Assembly: GCF_964355755.1 (NCBI RefSeq)
Contig: NC_092680.1
Span: 18,021,001 to 18,085,000, forward strand
DNA length: 64,000 nucleotides
Origin: Antedon mediterranea
Lineage: Eukaryota > Echinodermata > Crinoidea > Comatulida > Antedonidae
Direction: 5' to 3'
Shown here: one piece after another, positions 47,686 through 64,000 of the stretch
How positions within the stretch are numbered: the stretch's first letter is position 1
How the letters are laid out: each line of letters starts with the position of its first letter
Translations under genes and position numbers: made by a program
The notes under the pieces: model-generated
Seen by the model: only the letters and a program-made list of their open reading frames with translations
Databases searched by the model: none
Told to the model about the DNA's origin: nothing

Positions 47686-48510
47686 AGAGTTGGTGAGCCG
47701 AAACAAATTTGATGAGGCGGAATTGAGATCTACTTTGTTTCCCTCATCTTTAAAATTGAAATTTTTTCGTATACTACATCTAAACAAGCACTAAATATAA
47801 TATAATATGTTATATACACTACACATAATAGTCCAGGATTCATACTTATTAAACATGGAATCGCCACAACACCTGAGTGACAGTCTGTGAGTGTGGTAAT
47901 ACAGATTATTCTTACTTACAAACCCTACACCCTTTACAGTAAATACTTAACCATAAGTTTATTTTTTTATACAAATTCATGATTATTCAATAAAAAGAAA
48001 AATAACAATGATTTTTTTTAAAAACAAAATCTTAATCTTAATTAAATATATAAAAAAAGACAATAGCATTTTTTTTTTCCTGTACATTTTTTTTCATCAT
48101 AATTAGATGCATAGTCATATATAAACCACTGTACACGAAGTGACCATTTTTTTCTACAACACGTAAATAGAAAAAAAAATCATTAGGAAAATGCATGCAT
48201 TCATCTTTCAACACTTTCAATAACACCAATACAATATTAGACACATTATTTAACAAGCAAGTATTCATGATTGTTGGTTAAAAGGGAACGTGATTGGTCG
48301 AAATGGCATCAAATGACTACAGTTTGTAGACCGTGTAAATAAGCAATAAAACCAAAACTGTAGCATCACATTTTTTTAAAAAGATGCTTAATTCTTGATT
48401 GATGATTTAAACTAAAATAAAATGATACAATGATACACCTGCTCCAGTTCCGACGGTGAAAATCAAATTGCGCCTCACTGTTTCATTGCACTATGCACCA
48501 CACGGCTAAG

Positions 48511-48587
48511 CGCCAATCGAGTAAAAATATTGTTCTACACATGCCCATGTGTTGCGTGTGCATAATAATCTTTTTACTCGATTGGCG
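48511..48587. repeat. 17-bp perfect inverted repeat with inner hairpin
   Basis: CGCCAATCGAGTAAAAA (48511-48527) is exactly complementary to 48571-48587. Between them ACACATG-CC-CATGTGT forms a second stem. It is possibly a very short MITE; no coding is involved. Confidence 0.8.
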
Positions 48588-48930
48588 TATAGCTACTTGG
48601 AGCGTCATGAATACGAAAAGTGCATACTCGCAATTTGACCAGAGCACGTGTAGATACATCGAACAGTCACTGAAACCTTACATAATTATTAGGATAAAAT
48701 AAAGTAACTTTAATGCTTATAAACTTCACAAGATATAAATGTATCTTAAATCATTCATAAATTAGTAGTGCGTCCAGGAAGAGCATGTATTGTGATCAAT
48801 TACGGAGTTACTGATATCTTATTCTTATCTGAAGTAAAGTATCAATGTTTTCTAATACAATTGTTTCTGCTCTAAAAATCCTCTCATAAACAGCTCTTCT
48901 GGATACACCACTGATTTTTTATTTACTTTA

Positions 48931-49112
48931 GGAAGCTTTCGATTTTGCATCGATCAACAACCTAGCAACAAGCTAGGTCAGGTCAATCAATGTTGTTGTA
49001 GGTCATAGTCTGGAACTATGATACTTGTGTCAAGGTTGAGAGCCAGAAAGCACGTCCCACTTGCATGTGTACCAACTTAACATGATGTAGATTGGCTAAT
49101 CGAAAGCTCCCT
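48931..49112. mobile_element. MITE with GGAGCTTTCGATT-type termini
   Basis: The left end GGAAGCTTTCGATTTTGC and the right end, reversed, GGGAGCTTTCGATTAGCC form imperfect inverted termini 180 bp apart. The interior has an internal direct/inverted CTAGGT motif. A possibly related AGGGAGCTTTAGATCG lies near 55150. Confidence 0.6.
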
Positions 49113-49860
49113 ATTGTGAATTTAGTATTATAACACTAGCTTCATGATTTAGAAACATATTTAAGTAGAGAAAGACCACATCAGTTCTATACCACATACA
49201 TAGTAAACAACATTAAACATGGAAAAAAACTTTCCCACAAACTTTTCACAGTTCTTACAAAGACATCAATTTGTTAAAATGCTAAAATTATTAATACCAT
49301 GGCCAACAGATGTCACCCTCCATGGTAAATAGACACCTTGTCGAAAAAACAACCAATGTTGATACATTCCATGAAATGAAAATCACACTACTCAAAATTA
49401 AGCAAAAAGCCTATTTGTAAGCCTTTAAGCGAACAAAGTAAAAATGTTTGGTTATTAAGATAATTTCTCATAAACACATATTCCTTTATATTTATTAACT
49501 ACAAAACCGCGTTTTTATAAAATTGTAGCTTAACCAAATGGTACAAATAAAACTACAAGTTTGTTTGCTATTAATAATAAAGACTAATTTAAGATTGGTC
49601 CTATAAAGCATTCATTATTATAATGCACATCATAAAAATATTATTGAATTTGCATAACCATGATGTTTATTCATAAAAATGTCAATAAATATTATTTCCA
49701 CAGGTCAAAGTTCATTACAATTGTCCAGTTTATTTTCTACACAATATTTCGCATATTACTCTTACTTTTCATAGACTTCACAATACAAACAGCAAATTCA
49801 ACACATTTGAAGCATATATACTGTCCTTCAAAACTCTAAAATAAATCCTCATCAATAAAA

Positions 49861-49932
49861 ATGCAAATATATGCAAATATAATGAATATTTGCAAATATA
49901 ATGAATATTTGCATATTCAACAATATGCAAAT
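49861..49932. promoter_or_regulatory. Cluster of four exact octamer (ATGCAAAT) motifs
   Basis: ATGCAAAT occurs at 49861-49868, 49871-49878 and 49925-49932 and its complement ATTTGCAT at 49907-49914, among ATGAATATTTGCA repeats. The octamer is the classic POU-domain (Oct) binding site. The cluster could be an enhancer, but it may equally be a by-product of a small local repeat. Confidence 0.4.
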
Positions 49933-50456
49933 TCATATGAACATTTTGATAACAGAGAATTAGATCGTCATTAAAAAATTGATTGTTGTAAAAATGTACA
50001 AAGTTACAATATAGCACCTTCATAAAATATTCCAGGTGGATATTTGAATTTTGGTGCTTTGAAAGAAATAATACAGGTGGTACATCTATTTAATAGCAAA
50101 ATGTAACCCCCACAAATGATAGCTTTGCTATCATATACAGCTACAAAGTACTGTCAGTGGTGGAGAAGTCTGTGTCCTGTATCTTCTAATACCAAAAATG
50201 CTTTTTTCCAAGTTTATCCTGAAATAATTAAACATGATGGATTAGTTATAATGAACATAGAGATGATATTAAATGACTAACACAATCATAAAATGTTCCA
50301 CCATGGAGACAAGCAATAGGCTGTGTCACATTGGCCAATCAGATACACCAGTTTTAAACTACTCTGTCACAGCGTATTGAGGGTTTATGTGAGAACGCAG
50401 TCTTATAAAATCCTCCTAAGTGAAAAGACTTTTACCAAGAAATGATTTGTATTATT
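49933..50456. other. No gene recognised
   Basis: AT-rich sequence with no supported open frame. It would be downstream of the longest kinase 3' UTR if the 121-bp array is transcribed. Confidence 0.4.
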
Positions 50457-52133
50457 CTAATTTATGCGGCTCCGCTTCGAGAAGTTGCCACCGCATAGTT
50501 TACTCTCTAGTAGTTTAATACTATCTCTATAGCTACATTAAACCTACCAAAACAGACAAGTAGTAATTTTTATTGATCTGATTTATGTGGCTCTGCTTTA
50601 AGGAGTTGCAATCGCTTAGTTTACTCTCTAGTAGTTTAATACTATCTCTATAGCTACATTAAACCTATCAAAACAGACAAGTAGTAATTTTTATTGATTT
50701 GATTTATGTGGCTCTGCTTTAAGGAGTTGCCACCGCTTAGTTTACTCTCTAGTAGTTTAATACTATCTCTATAGCTACATTAAACCTACCAAAACAGACA
50801 AGTAGTAATTTTTATTGATCTGATTTATGTGGCTCAGCTTTAAGGAGTTGCCACCGCTTAGTTTACTCTCTAGTAGTTTAATACTATCTCTATAGCTAAA
50901 TTAAACCTACCAAAACAGACAAGTAGTAATTTTTATTATTCTGATTTATGTGACTCTGCTTTAAGGAGTTGCCACCGCTTAGTTTACTCTCTAGTAGTTT
51001 AATACTATCTCTATAGCTACATTAAACCTACCAAAACAGACAAGTAGTAATTTTTATTGATCTGATTATGTGGCTCAGCTTTAAGGAGTTGCCATCGCAT
51101 AGTTTACTCTCTAGTAGTTTAATACTATCTCTATAGCTACATTAAACCTACCAAAACAGACAAGTAGTAATTTTTATTGATCTGATTTATGTGGCTCTGC
51201 TTTAAGGAGTTGCCATCGCTTAGTTTACTCTCTAGTAGTTTAATACTATCTCTATAGCTACATTAAACCTACCAAAACAGACAAGTAGTAATTTTTACTG
51301 ATCTGATTTATGTGGCTCAGCTTTAAGGAGTTGCCACCGCTTAGTTTACTCTCTAGTAGTTTAATACTATCTCTATAGCTACATTAAACCTACCAAAACA
51401 GACAAGTAGTAATTTTTATTGATCTGATTTATGTGGCTCCGCTTTGAGAAGTTGCCACCGCTTAGTTTACTCTCTAGTAGTTTAATACTATCTCTATAGC
51501 TACATTAAACCTACCAAAACAGACAAGTAGTAATTTTTATTGATCTGATTTATGTGGCTCAGCTTTAAGGAGTTGCCACCGCTTAGTTTACTCTCTAGTA
51601 GTTTAATACTATCTCTATAGCTACATTAAACCTACCAAAACAGACAAGTAGTAATTTTTATTGATCTGATTTATGTGGCTCTGGTTTAAGGAGTTGCCAC
51701 CGCTTAGTTTACTCTCTAGTAGTTTAATACTACTGTATCTCTATAGCTACATTAAACCTACCAAAACAGACAAGTAGTAATTTTTATTGATCTGATTTAT
51801 GTGGCTCTGCTTTAAGGAGTTGCCACCGCTTAGTTTACTCTCTAGTAGTTTAATACTATCTCTATAGCTACATTAAACCTACCAAAACAGACAAGTAGTA
51901 ATTTGTATTGATCTGATTTATGTGGCTCTGCTTTAAGGAGTTGCCACCGCTTAGTTTACTCTCTAGTAGTTTAATACTATCTCTATAGCTACATTAAACC
52001 TACCAAAACAGACAAGTAGTAATTTTTATTGATCTGATTTATGTGGCTCAGCTTTAAGGAGTTGCCACCGCTTAGTTTACTCTCTAGTAGTTTAATACTA
52101 TCTCTATGACAAAATTAAACCTACCAAAACAGA
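50457..52133 (-). repeat. 121-bp tandem array forming the kinase 3' flank, with repeated poly(A) signals
   Basis: About 14 units of about 121 bp (13 complete). On the kinase strand most units contain GATCAATAAAAATTACTACT followed within 25 nt by the GT-rich TTGTCTGTTTTGGTAGG, so each has a poly(A) hexamer with a downstream element. Eleven of 13 hexamers are intact; those near 51290 and 51905 are mutated. The first hexamer is at 52025-52030, about 105 nt past the stop. The array begins directly at the stop codon: the stop context ACTAC-TAG-TCTGTTTTGG aligns with ACTAC-T-TGTCTGTTTTGG in every unit. Confidence 0.9.
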
Positions 52134-57898
<5,765 letters not shown>

Positions 57899-58079
57899 CT
57901 GTAAAATAACAAAAATATAATAAATTGCCATAAACTCAACTAAAAACATTGCCTGTAACACTTGACTTGATTTTATTCTAATTGAATAAATATCATTTTA
58001 TAATTGAATTGAATTTAATTGAAAATAAAATGTACGAGTACATATTTTAAAAGTTGGATAAAATAAATATACAGTAGAT

Positions 58080-58163
58080 GGAAATGGTGATGCCATATTA
58101 CTACCATTTTTGGACACATCACACTTTTTTGTCAAACTAGTTTGATGGTGTAGACAGAGCTTT
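58080..58163. mobile_element. MITE, AGCTCTGTCTACACTATC family, truncated copy 3
   Basis: Only the right part remains: ATGGTGATGCCATATTACTA, ACACATCACACTTTTTTGTC and the terminus GTGTAGACAGAGCTTTA. The left terminus is missing. Confidence 0.75.
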
Positions 58164-59783
58164 AAATTAACAAAAATAATCAATCAATACTTTCATTTTC
58201 AAGAAATAAAAGGGCCATGTTTGAATGTACTGTATATAGTTATATACTGACTGTAGTATAAAAATGGTCATATTGAATAATATAATTATTTGTCCCGATA
58301 TAGATTTTTAGTATATTTGATATTTTCTGTATTACAGTACACATAAATCCAATTATTAAAATATTGTTATACAGTAACTTTTTAAAGGAAAATCTAAAAG
58401 ACCATTCACATAAAAAGTGTGCGTTCAACTGTAGAATATTAATTGTTTAGATACAACTTCCTCAAAACGGTCATTCACCCCAAGTTAGCACTGTTCACAT
58501 AAAGTACACCCATACAATTGGAGACATCTCTAAAGTCTATTTAATATTCTGTTGTCGTAGTATTTGTTGACTACCGATTGGAAAGGCTTTAGCAAACATC
58601 AAGATAATTTCAAAACTAATTTTACAACATTACACAGTTGAAAGAGGAAGTTTTCTTTATAGAAATTAATAATAGAAAAATTTATTATTTTATTCACTAC
58701 CGTATATACTTTAGAACTAGGCACACACTGTAACAGTAGGCCTAAAATATGCTTAAACTATTTTACAACTTAGAACAAAATAAAAGAATAAAGAATTGTA
58801 TTGTAGTTGTATGTACAACATAATTTTTTGGATAAGATCAAATTGTTTTCCATACTCTGCTAAAATTCAAATGCATCAGAGGTATTTAGTTAGCATTTGA
58901 AAAACACTTCCTGGTTGCAAAATTTCCAGATCTAAATTGGCAAGAGAATCTACCTCAATTGATAAACTGCTATTTTTATAATTTCTCTGAAAAGACTACA
59001 GTATACTGTAGCTAGTATTTTGAGCAGTAAAAAAAATTAATATAATGTTGATTGTACAGAAATCAATAAAGGTAATAATATAAAACTTACTGACGTTCCT
59101 CTCATTATTTGGAGTAAGGTTAGTTATGTTGATTGTGCAATATTAATTTTGTTCCAATACAAAATACTGTTAGGTACAGTATTAAGGTATTTATATTTAT
59201 TATTTTATTTATTATTATTTGTCCTCAAGCATAACTTGAAACTGAGGAAATTCGGATTAGGCCCTCCACGGATGCCAGCAGTGCCAGATCACCACACCAG
59301 GAGACAATCCCCTACTCTTTGCGAATAGTTTACCAAGTTCTTTAACATGCACTATGCACACAGGACCAACAGCTTTACATCTCATCCGAAGGATGGGGAA
59401 ATGAGAGTAAAGCATCTTGCATTAAGGATACAGTTAGTATGGTACATATAGGCACGAACCCATGCCTATCACATACAACTTCAGTTTGACTGATAGACCA
59501 AGGAGAAACATTTAGATTCTAAATTCCTGTTCTCATTTCTGTAGTTTTTCATACTACTGTACTATCATTCATTCTTTATTTATCCTTTAAAATCGAAATA
59601 CATTTATCATCATACTGTTTACAAGTATTTTGAGTTTAAACAAATGAATTTGTTGTTTGATTGATTATATTTTTATTTACAATACAAAATATACAGTAGT
59701 GATGACCAATGTGAACGCCACAGGCTGTAATTATTTTAAAAAGGACTAGTGTACAGTACAAAAAGTTTTATTTATTTCAAACC
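58164..59783. other. Upstream kinase intron, no exon found
   Basis: I searched the minus strand for an SH3 exon (ALYDY-, WW- or NYV-type codons with splice sites) and found none. Near 59210-59480 a stretch with CCTCCACGGATGCCAGCAGT, CTCATCCGAAGGATGGGGAA and a preceding TATTATTT tail looks like an interspersed repeat of unknown family. Confidence 0.45.
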
Positions 59784-59950
59784 TTAAGCTTTGTCTACAC
59801 TATCAAACTTTATGTGTCAAAAAAATGTGATGTGCCCATATATGGAAATGATGATGTCATATCACTACCATATTTAAGCATAGCACTACCATATATAGGC
59901 ACATCAAACTTTTTTGACACATAAAGTTTGATAGTGTAGACAAGGCTTTA
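59784..59950. mobile_element. MITE, AGCTCTGTCTACACTATC family, copy 4 (best preserved)
   Basis: TTAAGCTTTGTCTACACTAT pairs with ATAGTGTAGACAAGGCTTTA. The pairing continues inward (CAAACTTTATGTGTCAAAAA), so most of the 167 bp is one long inverted repeat, with TTA at both edges. Confidence 0.88.
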
Positions 59951-61134
59951 CAGAGTATCATAATTGAGTTGGATCCACAGCTGTACTGTACATACGTATT
60001 TGAACATACTGTACTATGTATACAGACCCTTCAAAACCCTCTGCATGCCTAAATGTTTTATTTACAACACAGTATACATTGTTTGTCACTCGATGCCTAA
60101 ATATGCAAATGGGGTTTCCCCTAAAAATCTTTTATACATGAGGTTGGGTTACTTGTAGAGATGGGCATGATTTACTGTAAACAAAATGGTTTGTGTACAT
60201 AAATGCATAGTACAAATTACTGTTGCATAGATACAGTAATCGTGGGTAAAAAGTTATTTGAGATAAAATTTATCCTAACTATCTTTTTGTTTGTTGACCT
60301 GGGGTTTTCCAGATCCTAATGAATTGCCTCACACTGGGTTGGACAGAAGGCCAAAAACTTTGCTACATGAATTTACTGACTAAATGTTTATCAGATGAAA
60401 TCACTTGAATTTTTATGTTTTTACTCAAACTTTTTTTTTTTCACTGTACATTAAAAATTATCCACTGTATTGTATACCCATCAACTTTTTTGTCTTTAAT
60501 TTTCAAGTCATCAAATATGGTATTGTTTGAATCTAACTCCTGGAAGATGTCTAGATTTACAGCAGAATTTGTCCATTCATTGTGATGTGATTCTTGTTAA
60601 AGATTTTAATACAGTAGGTACAATTTAATCAAATATGTTATGAAATGTATTATATGTGAGCTTTAAAAAAATATTTGTTGGGAATGAGGTGTTCCAGCAA
60701 TAAATAGAATTCATTATTTGTTTCCAGGTAGAAAATGAGGAAGTTTGTTGTTTTCGAATGATAACGATCTGTTCAAATGTTGAACTCAGCGGACTAAGTA
60801 TTAAAGAGACCCAATTGGTATTCGCTAACAGATTTCTCCTTAAAGTTGCATAAATGACTTTAATTACTTTGTACAGTAATTGTACAGTGTTCCATAGTGT
60901 AATGAAATATAAATGTTTTTTTAAGACCCTATACAATATATTTAGTTAAACGTTATCAATTTTACTCTAATATGACGCAATAAATGAGAAAAAAACCAAA
61001 TTGAGGATTAAAGGTAATAGGTGAACTTTACATTGGCTACTTCAGGTAAAAATGGCAATAACCTTCAGTATCTTAGTTATTTTTTCTTCCTCTCTTGACT
61101 TGGTCATGGCGGAAATTATAACCTCTATGACTTG
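59951..61134. other. No gene recognised
   Basis: AT-rich sequence. Two open frames of 64 and 103 codons have no domain or splice support. Confidence 0.4.
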
Positions 61135-61665
61135 ATCGACTGTAGTGTTAATTGTTAATATTATTATGATACAGTAAATTCTTTAAACCGGAAAATTTTT
61201 CCCTAACTTTACTTTTCTTGATGTCCAAATAGACCCAAATTCTTTTTTACCATTATTAAAAACAATCAAAATGCCAGCATTTCTGGAAAACCAGACATTA
61301 TTTCCTCCATGAGTTGATTGACTGAGTGTAAATTGTTAAAATTATTATGATACAGTCAACTCTTTTAAAACCGAAATATTTTCCCTAACTTCACTTTTCT
61401 TGATGTCCAAATAGACCCTAATTCTTTTTTTACCATTAAAAACATTCAAAATGCCAGCATTTCTGGAAAACCAGACATTATTTCCTCCATGAGTTGATTG
61501 ACTGAGTGTAAATTGTTAAAATTATTATGATACAGTCAACTCTTTTAAAACCGGAATATTTTCCATATTTTTACTTTTCTTAATGTCTAAATACAGTAGG
61601 CCCTAGATTCTTTTTTACTATTAAAAACAATCAAAATGCCAGCATTTCTGGAAAACCAGACATAT
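61135..61665. repeat. Tandem repeat of about 180 bp (three copies)
   Basis: Units contain AATGCCAGCATTTCTGGAAA at about 61269, 61449 and 61636, CTTTTCTTGATGTCCAAATA and GATTGACTGAGTGTAAATTG. The last copy is the most diverged. Confidence 0.9.
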
Positions 61666-61915
61666 TCTGGATGGAGCGAGTCATTCTGTTTGAACTCACA
61701 CACCTATTCATCTCATATTCTATCATGTATGTACTTTTTTTATAACTTGCTGAATAAATAGTATTACTGTCTGTATGACATAAGATAGTCAGCTCCAATT
61801 TTAACAAGCAATTGCTGACTGTATAAGAATGAAATATGCTACTTGTTTTTGTAAAGTGAAGATGATCTAATACGAAAAAGAACAGTAAATGAAACCGAAA
61901 CAAATCCTTTCTAAA

Positions 61916-62094
61916 GCTTGGTTCTCACTAGCGACGCAACGTAACGTAATCTACGCAACATAAGCAAATGCCCTTCTAATAATTGTGTTTTCCCGCGCCT
62001 GCGAGAAATCAAACCTTCGATGTTTGCAGCACTGTTGCGTCGTCAGTTCCCACTTGTGATACTTTGCTGCGTTGCGTTCTAGTGGGAACCACGC
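61916..62094. mobile_element. MITE, GCGTGGTTCCCACTAG family, copy 2
   Basis: Termini GCTTGGTTCTCACTAGCG and CTAGTGGGAACCACGC. The interior carries the CACTTGTGATACTTTGCTGC block that also appears reversed at 17045-17150. It defines the family with 16866-17041. Confidence 0.85.
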
Positions 62095-64000
62095 TTAAAG
62101 TACACTTTAAAAATAAATTGTTATTTTCATCTTTCACCAAATGAAATTTGTTCCATAGTTCATTTATTTACATCAAAATGCTTTCACAATCCAATAATTA
62201 ATTTCTATTGTTTTAAACAGATACTTAATTGATCATTTTGACAAGGTCAGTTGAAAAACAAGCTTTCAGTTCTTTTAAACCAAAAAAAAGAAGAAACAAT
62301 TGCCTAGACATAGGAGAGGAATTACTCAATAACTGTTTATTAATTAAAACTTGATTAATAATCATTAATGTTGATAATTAATAATATTAAAAGTGAACTC
62401 CTTTTGTAAAAAGTTTGCATTTAGGTGTAGTTTAATAGTTCATTTATCTTGTTAACGTACGGTACAGCATTTTCCAATTTGTTTTTTTCCTAAATTTTTG
62501 ATTGATTCATTTATTTTCAAAATGTTGAAAACTATTGATAAATGATTGAATAAAGATTCTATAATCTACAGTCCTTTTCTAAAAACACAATTTGTCTCTC
62601 TTTTATGGGACATAAAACTACCATACTTCCAGAAATAAATTGCTTTTAAATAACATTAAGAATACTTCCTGAACTTGTGAACAATGGTCATTCATTAATA
62701 TTATAAACATGGTTGAAATGGTTAGTTCCTTTTACCGGTATTTCATCACAAGACATTCTTGTTTATGCAGGCACACGACCATACATTTTAAATCGTACGG
62801 TGGTGGTACAATAAGAACTATTATAACACCTAAATAAATTCCTGTCATTCGATTGGACGAATGTGGGTCACATGGAGTGCAATAGTATTATTTTTTTTTT
62901 AAACATGATAAGCTGAATTCAATGATTTTCATTTTTAGTAGAACAGAATTTATTTACTTTGTCATTTCCTTATAGACACGTTAAATTGCACGATAAAACA
63001 ATGTAGCAAAATGAAAACGTTTACAAAAGATTTCTGAAAAAATAGAAAGAATCATCACAAATTATAATTAAGTATCAGTACTGTAGATCGTTATACAGTA
63101 CTGTCTCTACTGTAAGACATAGCGCAATCAAAAAGTTTAAATTACAAAGCATTTAATTTAGTTTTAGAAAGGACAATCAAAAGGTAGGTTGAATCCAATT
63201 ATGTATTATTATGTCACAAATGAAACAAAAACAAAATTTAAAAAAAAGAGTAAGTTTGTTTTTCCACGGCAACAAAATAAATTACACAAACATCCTTGTA
63301 CAGGTACTGTAGTTTAAAAACAATAGTGATTTTAGCCAATATACTGTCAGTCAATAATGTAATTCCTGATTGTTCTGTACTTGAGAACAATGTTTCTATT
63401 GTTTGTAAAAAGATCTCAAATTTGTTTTGAATTTAATATCATAAATGTTACAGTTACTCAGCATGCAAACAATATCATATTATATTACATAGCCTATGTA
63501 AATACGCGAACGTGATTGGTTGAAACTGCATCACAAGACAACGCTTCATGAGCTGCGCCACGGAACTTGCTTGAAGAAATTACTCAACTAAACTATTTAA
63601 ACTATGCATACATAGCGCCCTCATTTATTTTGAGTCCTTCCTAGATGTGATGAAACACCATTTGTGATTGGTTAATACTCACAGTAGTAACGGGTACGCG
63701 CATGACGCACTGAACATCTGGTGATTCGGCTCGAAAGAAGACGAATTATTATTTATTCGGCCTACCTGATAATATTATTATTATTAATGTAGGCTTATTG
63801 ATGGAAATTCTTCTGTTATTATTTAAACGACCTAGGCTAGTGAATATGTTATTGTCAAGGAATCATTAATTAGTAATTATCTGTATATTATTCTTCGAAA
63901 GGTAAGGTGTCTGGGCAGCTTGTTTACATACAATACAAAAAAGAGGCCTACCTAGCCTAGCTACCCGACCCAGCAGATATTCTATTTGTTGTTGGCTATG
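62095..64000. other. Right end of window, no gene recognised
   Basis: 62826-62890 repeats the short sequence of 46240-46306. The base composition becomes slightly less AT-rich from about 63500. A consensus plus-strand donor context (CGAAAG|GTAAGG, 63896-63907) is present but no exon can be defined around it. The upstream kinase exons were not found here. Confidence 0.4.

Noticed and set aside
59060-59110. Possible upstream kinase exon ending at a CTTAC (donor) near 59085
   Set aside because: Its frame contains a stop in the phase required by the SH2 exon, and no SH3 residues are encoded.
63890-63910. Consensus donor CGAAAG|GTAAGG on the plus strand as a first exon
   Set aside because: A lone donor match without coding sequence or promoter evidence is not enough to call a gene.

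Overview
The window is animal nuclear DNA: AT-rich, with spliced genes, many retroelement and transposon fragments, and long satellite arrays. A Src-family kinase with metazoan SH2 and kinase exons, secreted C-type lectins, L2/CR1-type LINE fragments and many MITEs suggest a marine invertebrate. An echinoderm or other non-vertebrate deuterostome is my best guess, at low confidence. Only three genes are well supported, all on the minus strand. Their exons were rebuilt by hand from splice sites, intron phase and reading frame.

1-15.3 kb: two tandem copies of one lectin gene (A, 1559-4577; B, 11312-14842). Each encodes a signal peptide, a single C-type lectin domain and a C-terminal cysteine module resembling a PAN/apple domain, and every intron is phase 1. 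Copy B also has a 27-nt microexon. Copy A lacks the microexon, has a LINE fragment in its first intron, and has lost the AG splice acceptor of its last exon, although an in-frame AG lies 9 nt upstream. Downstream of each copy is a 137-bp satellite, with about 5 monomers next to A and about 17 next to B. LINE, SINE and hairpin-ended elements fill the rest.

15.4-18.7 kb: a PIF/Harbinger-like transposon with long inverted termini and a Myb/SANT protein exon, itself interrupted by a LINE tail, followed by MITEs and other short repeats.

18.7-45.8 kb: the dominant structure. About 24 kb of satellite is built from a 98-bp hairpin-forming monomer alternating with longer spacer units. It is arranged in higher-order repeats of 3,181 bp and about 2,797 bp. 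It is bordered on both sides by copies of one short mobile element whose right end is a hairpin followed by CTAA, and outside those by a second tandem array of about 195-bp near-palindromes. An uninterrupted monomer of that outer array shows the empty site, so the whole 25-kb block behaves like one insertion.

45.8-52.1 kb: no genes seen; a 22-bp minisatellite, MITEs, a cluster of octamer motifs, and a 121-bp tandem array that starts at the kinase stop codon. Most units of that array carry a poly(A) signal on the kinase strand.

52.1-57.9 kb: six 3' exons of a Src-family tyrosine kinase (SH2 domain to C-terminal tail). The SH3 and N-terminal exons were not found and presumably lie beyond the right edge. 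57.9-64 kb is intron or intergenic sequence with more MITEs and short repeats.
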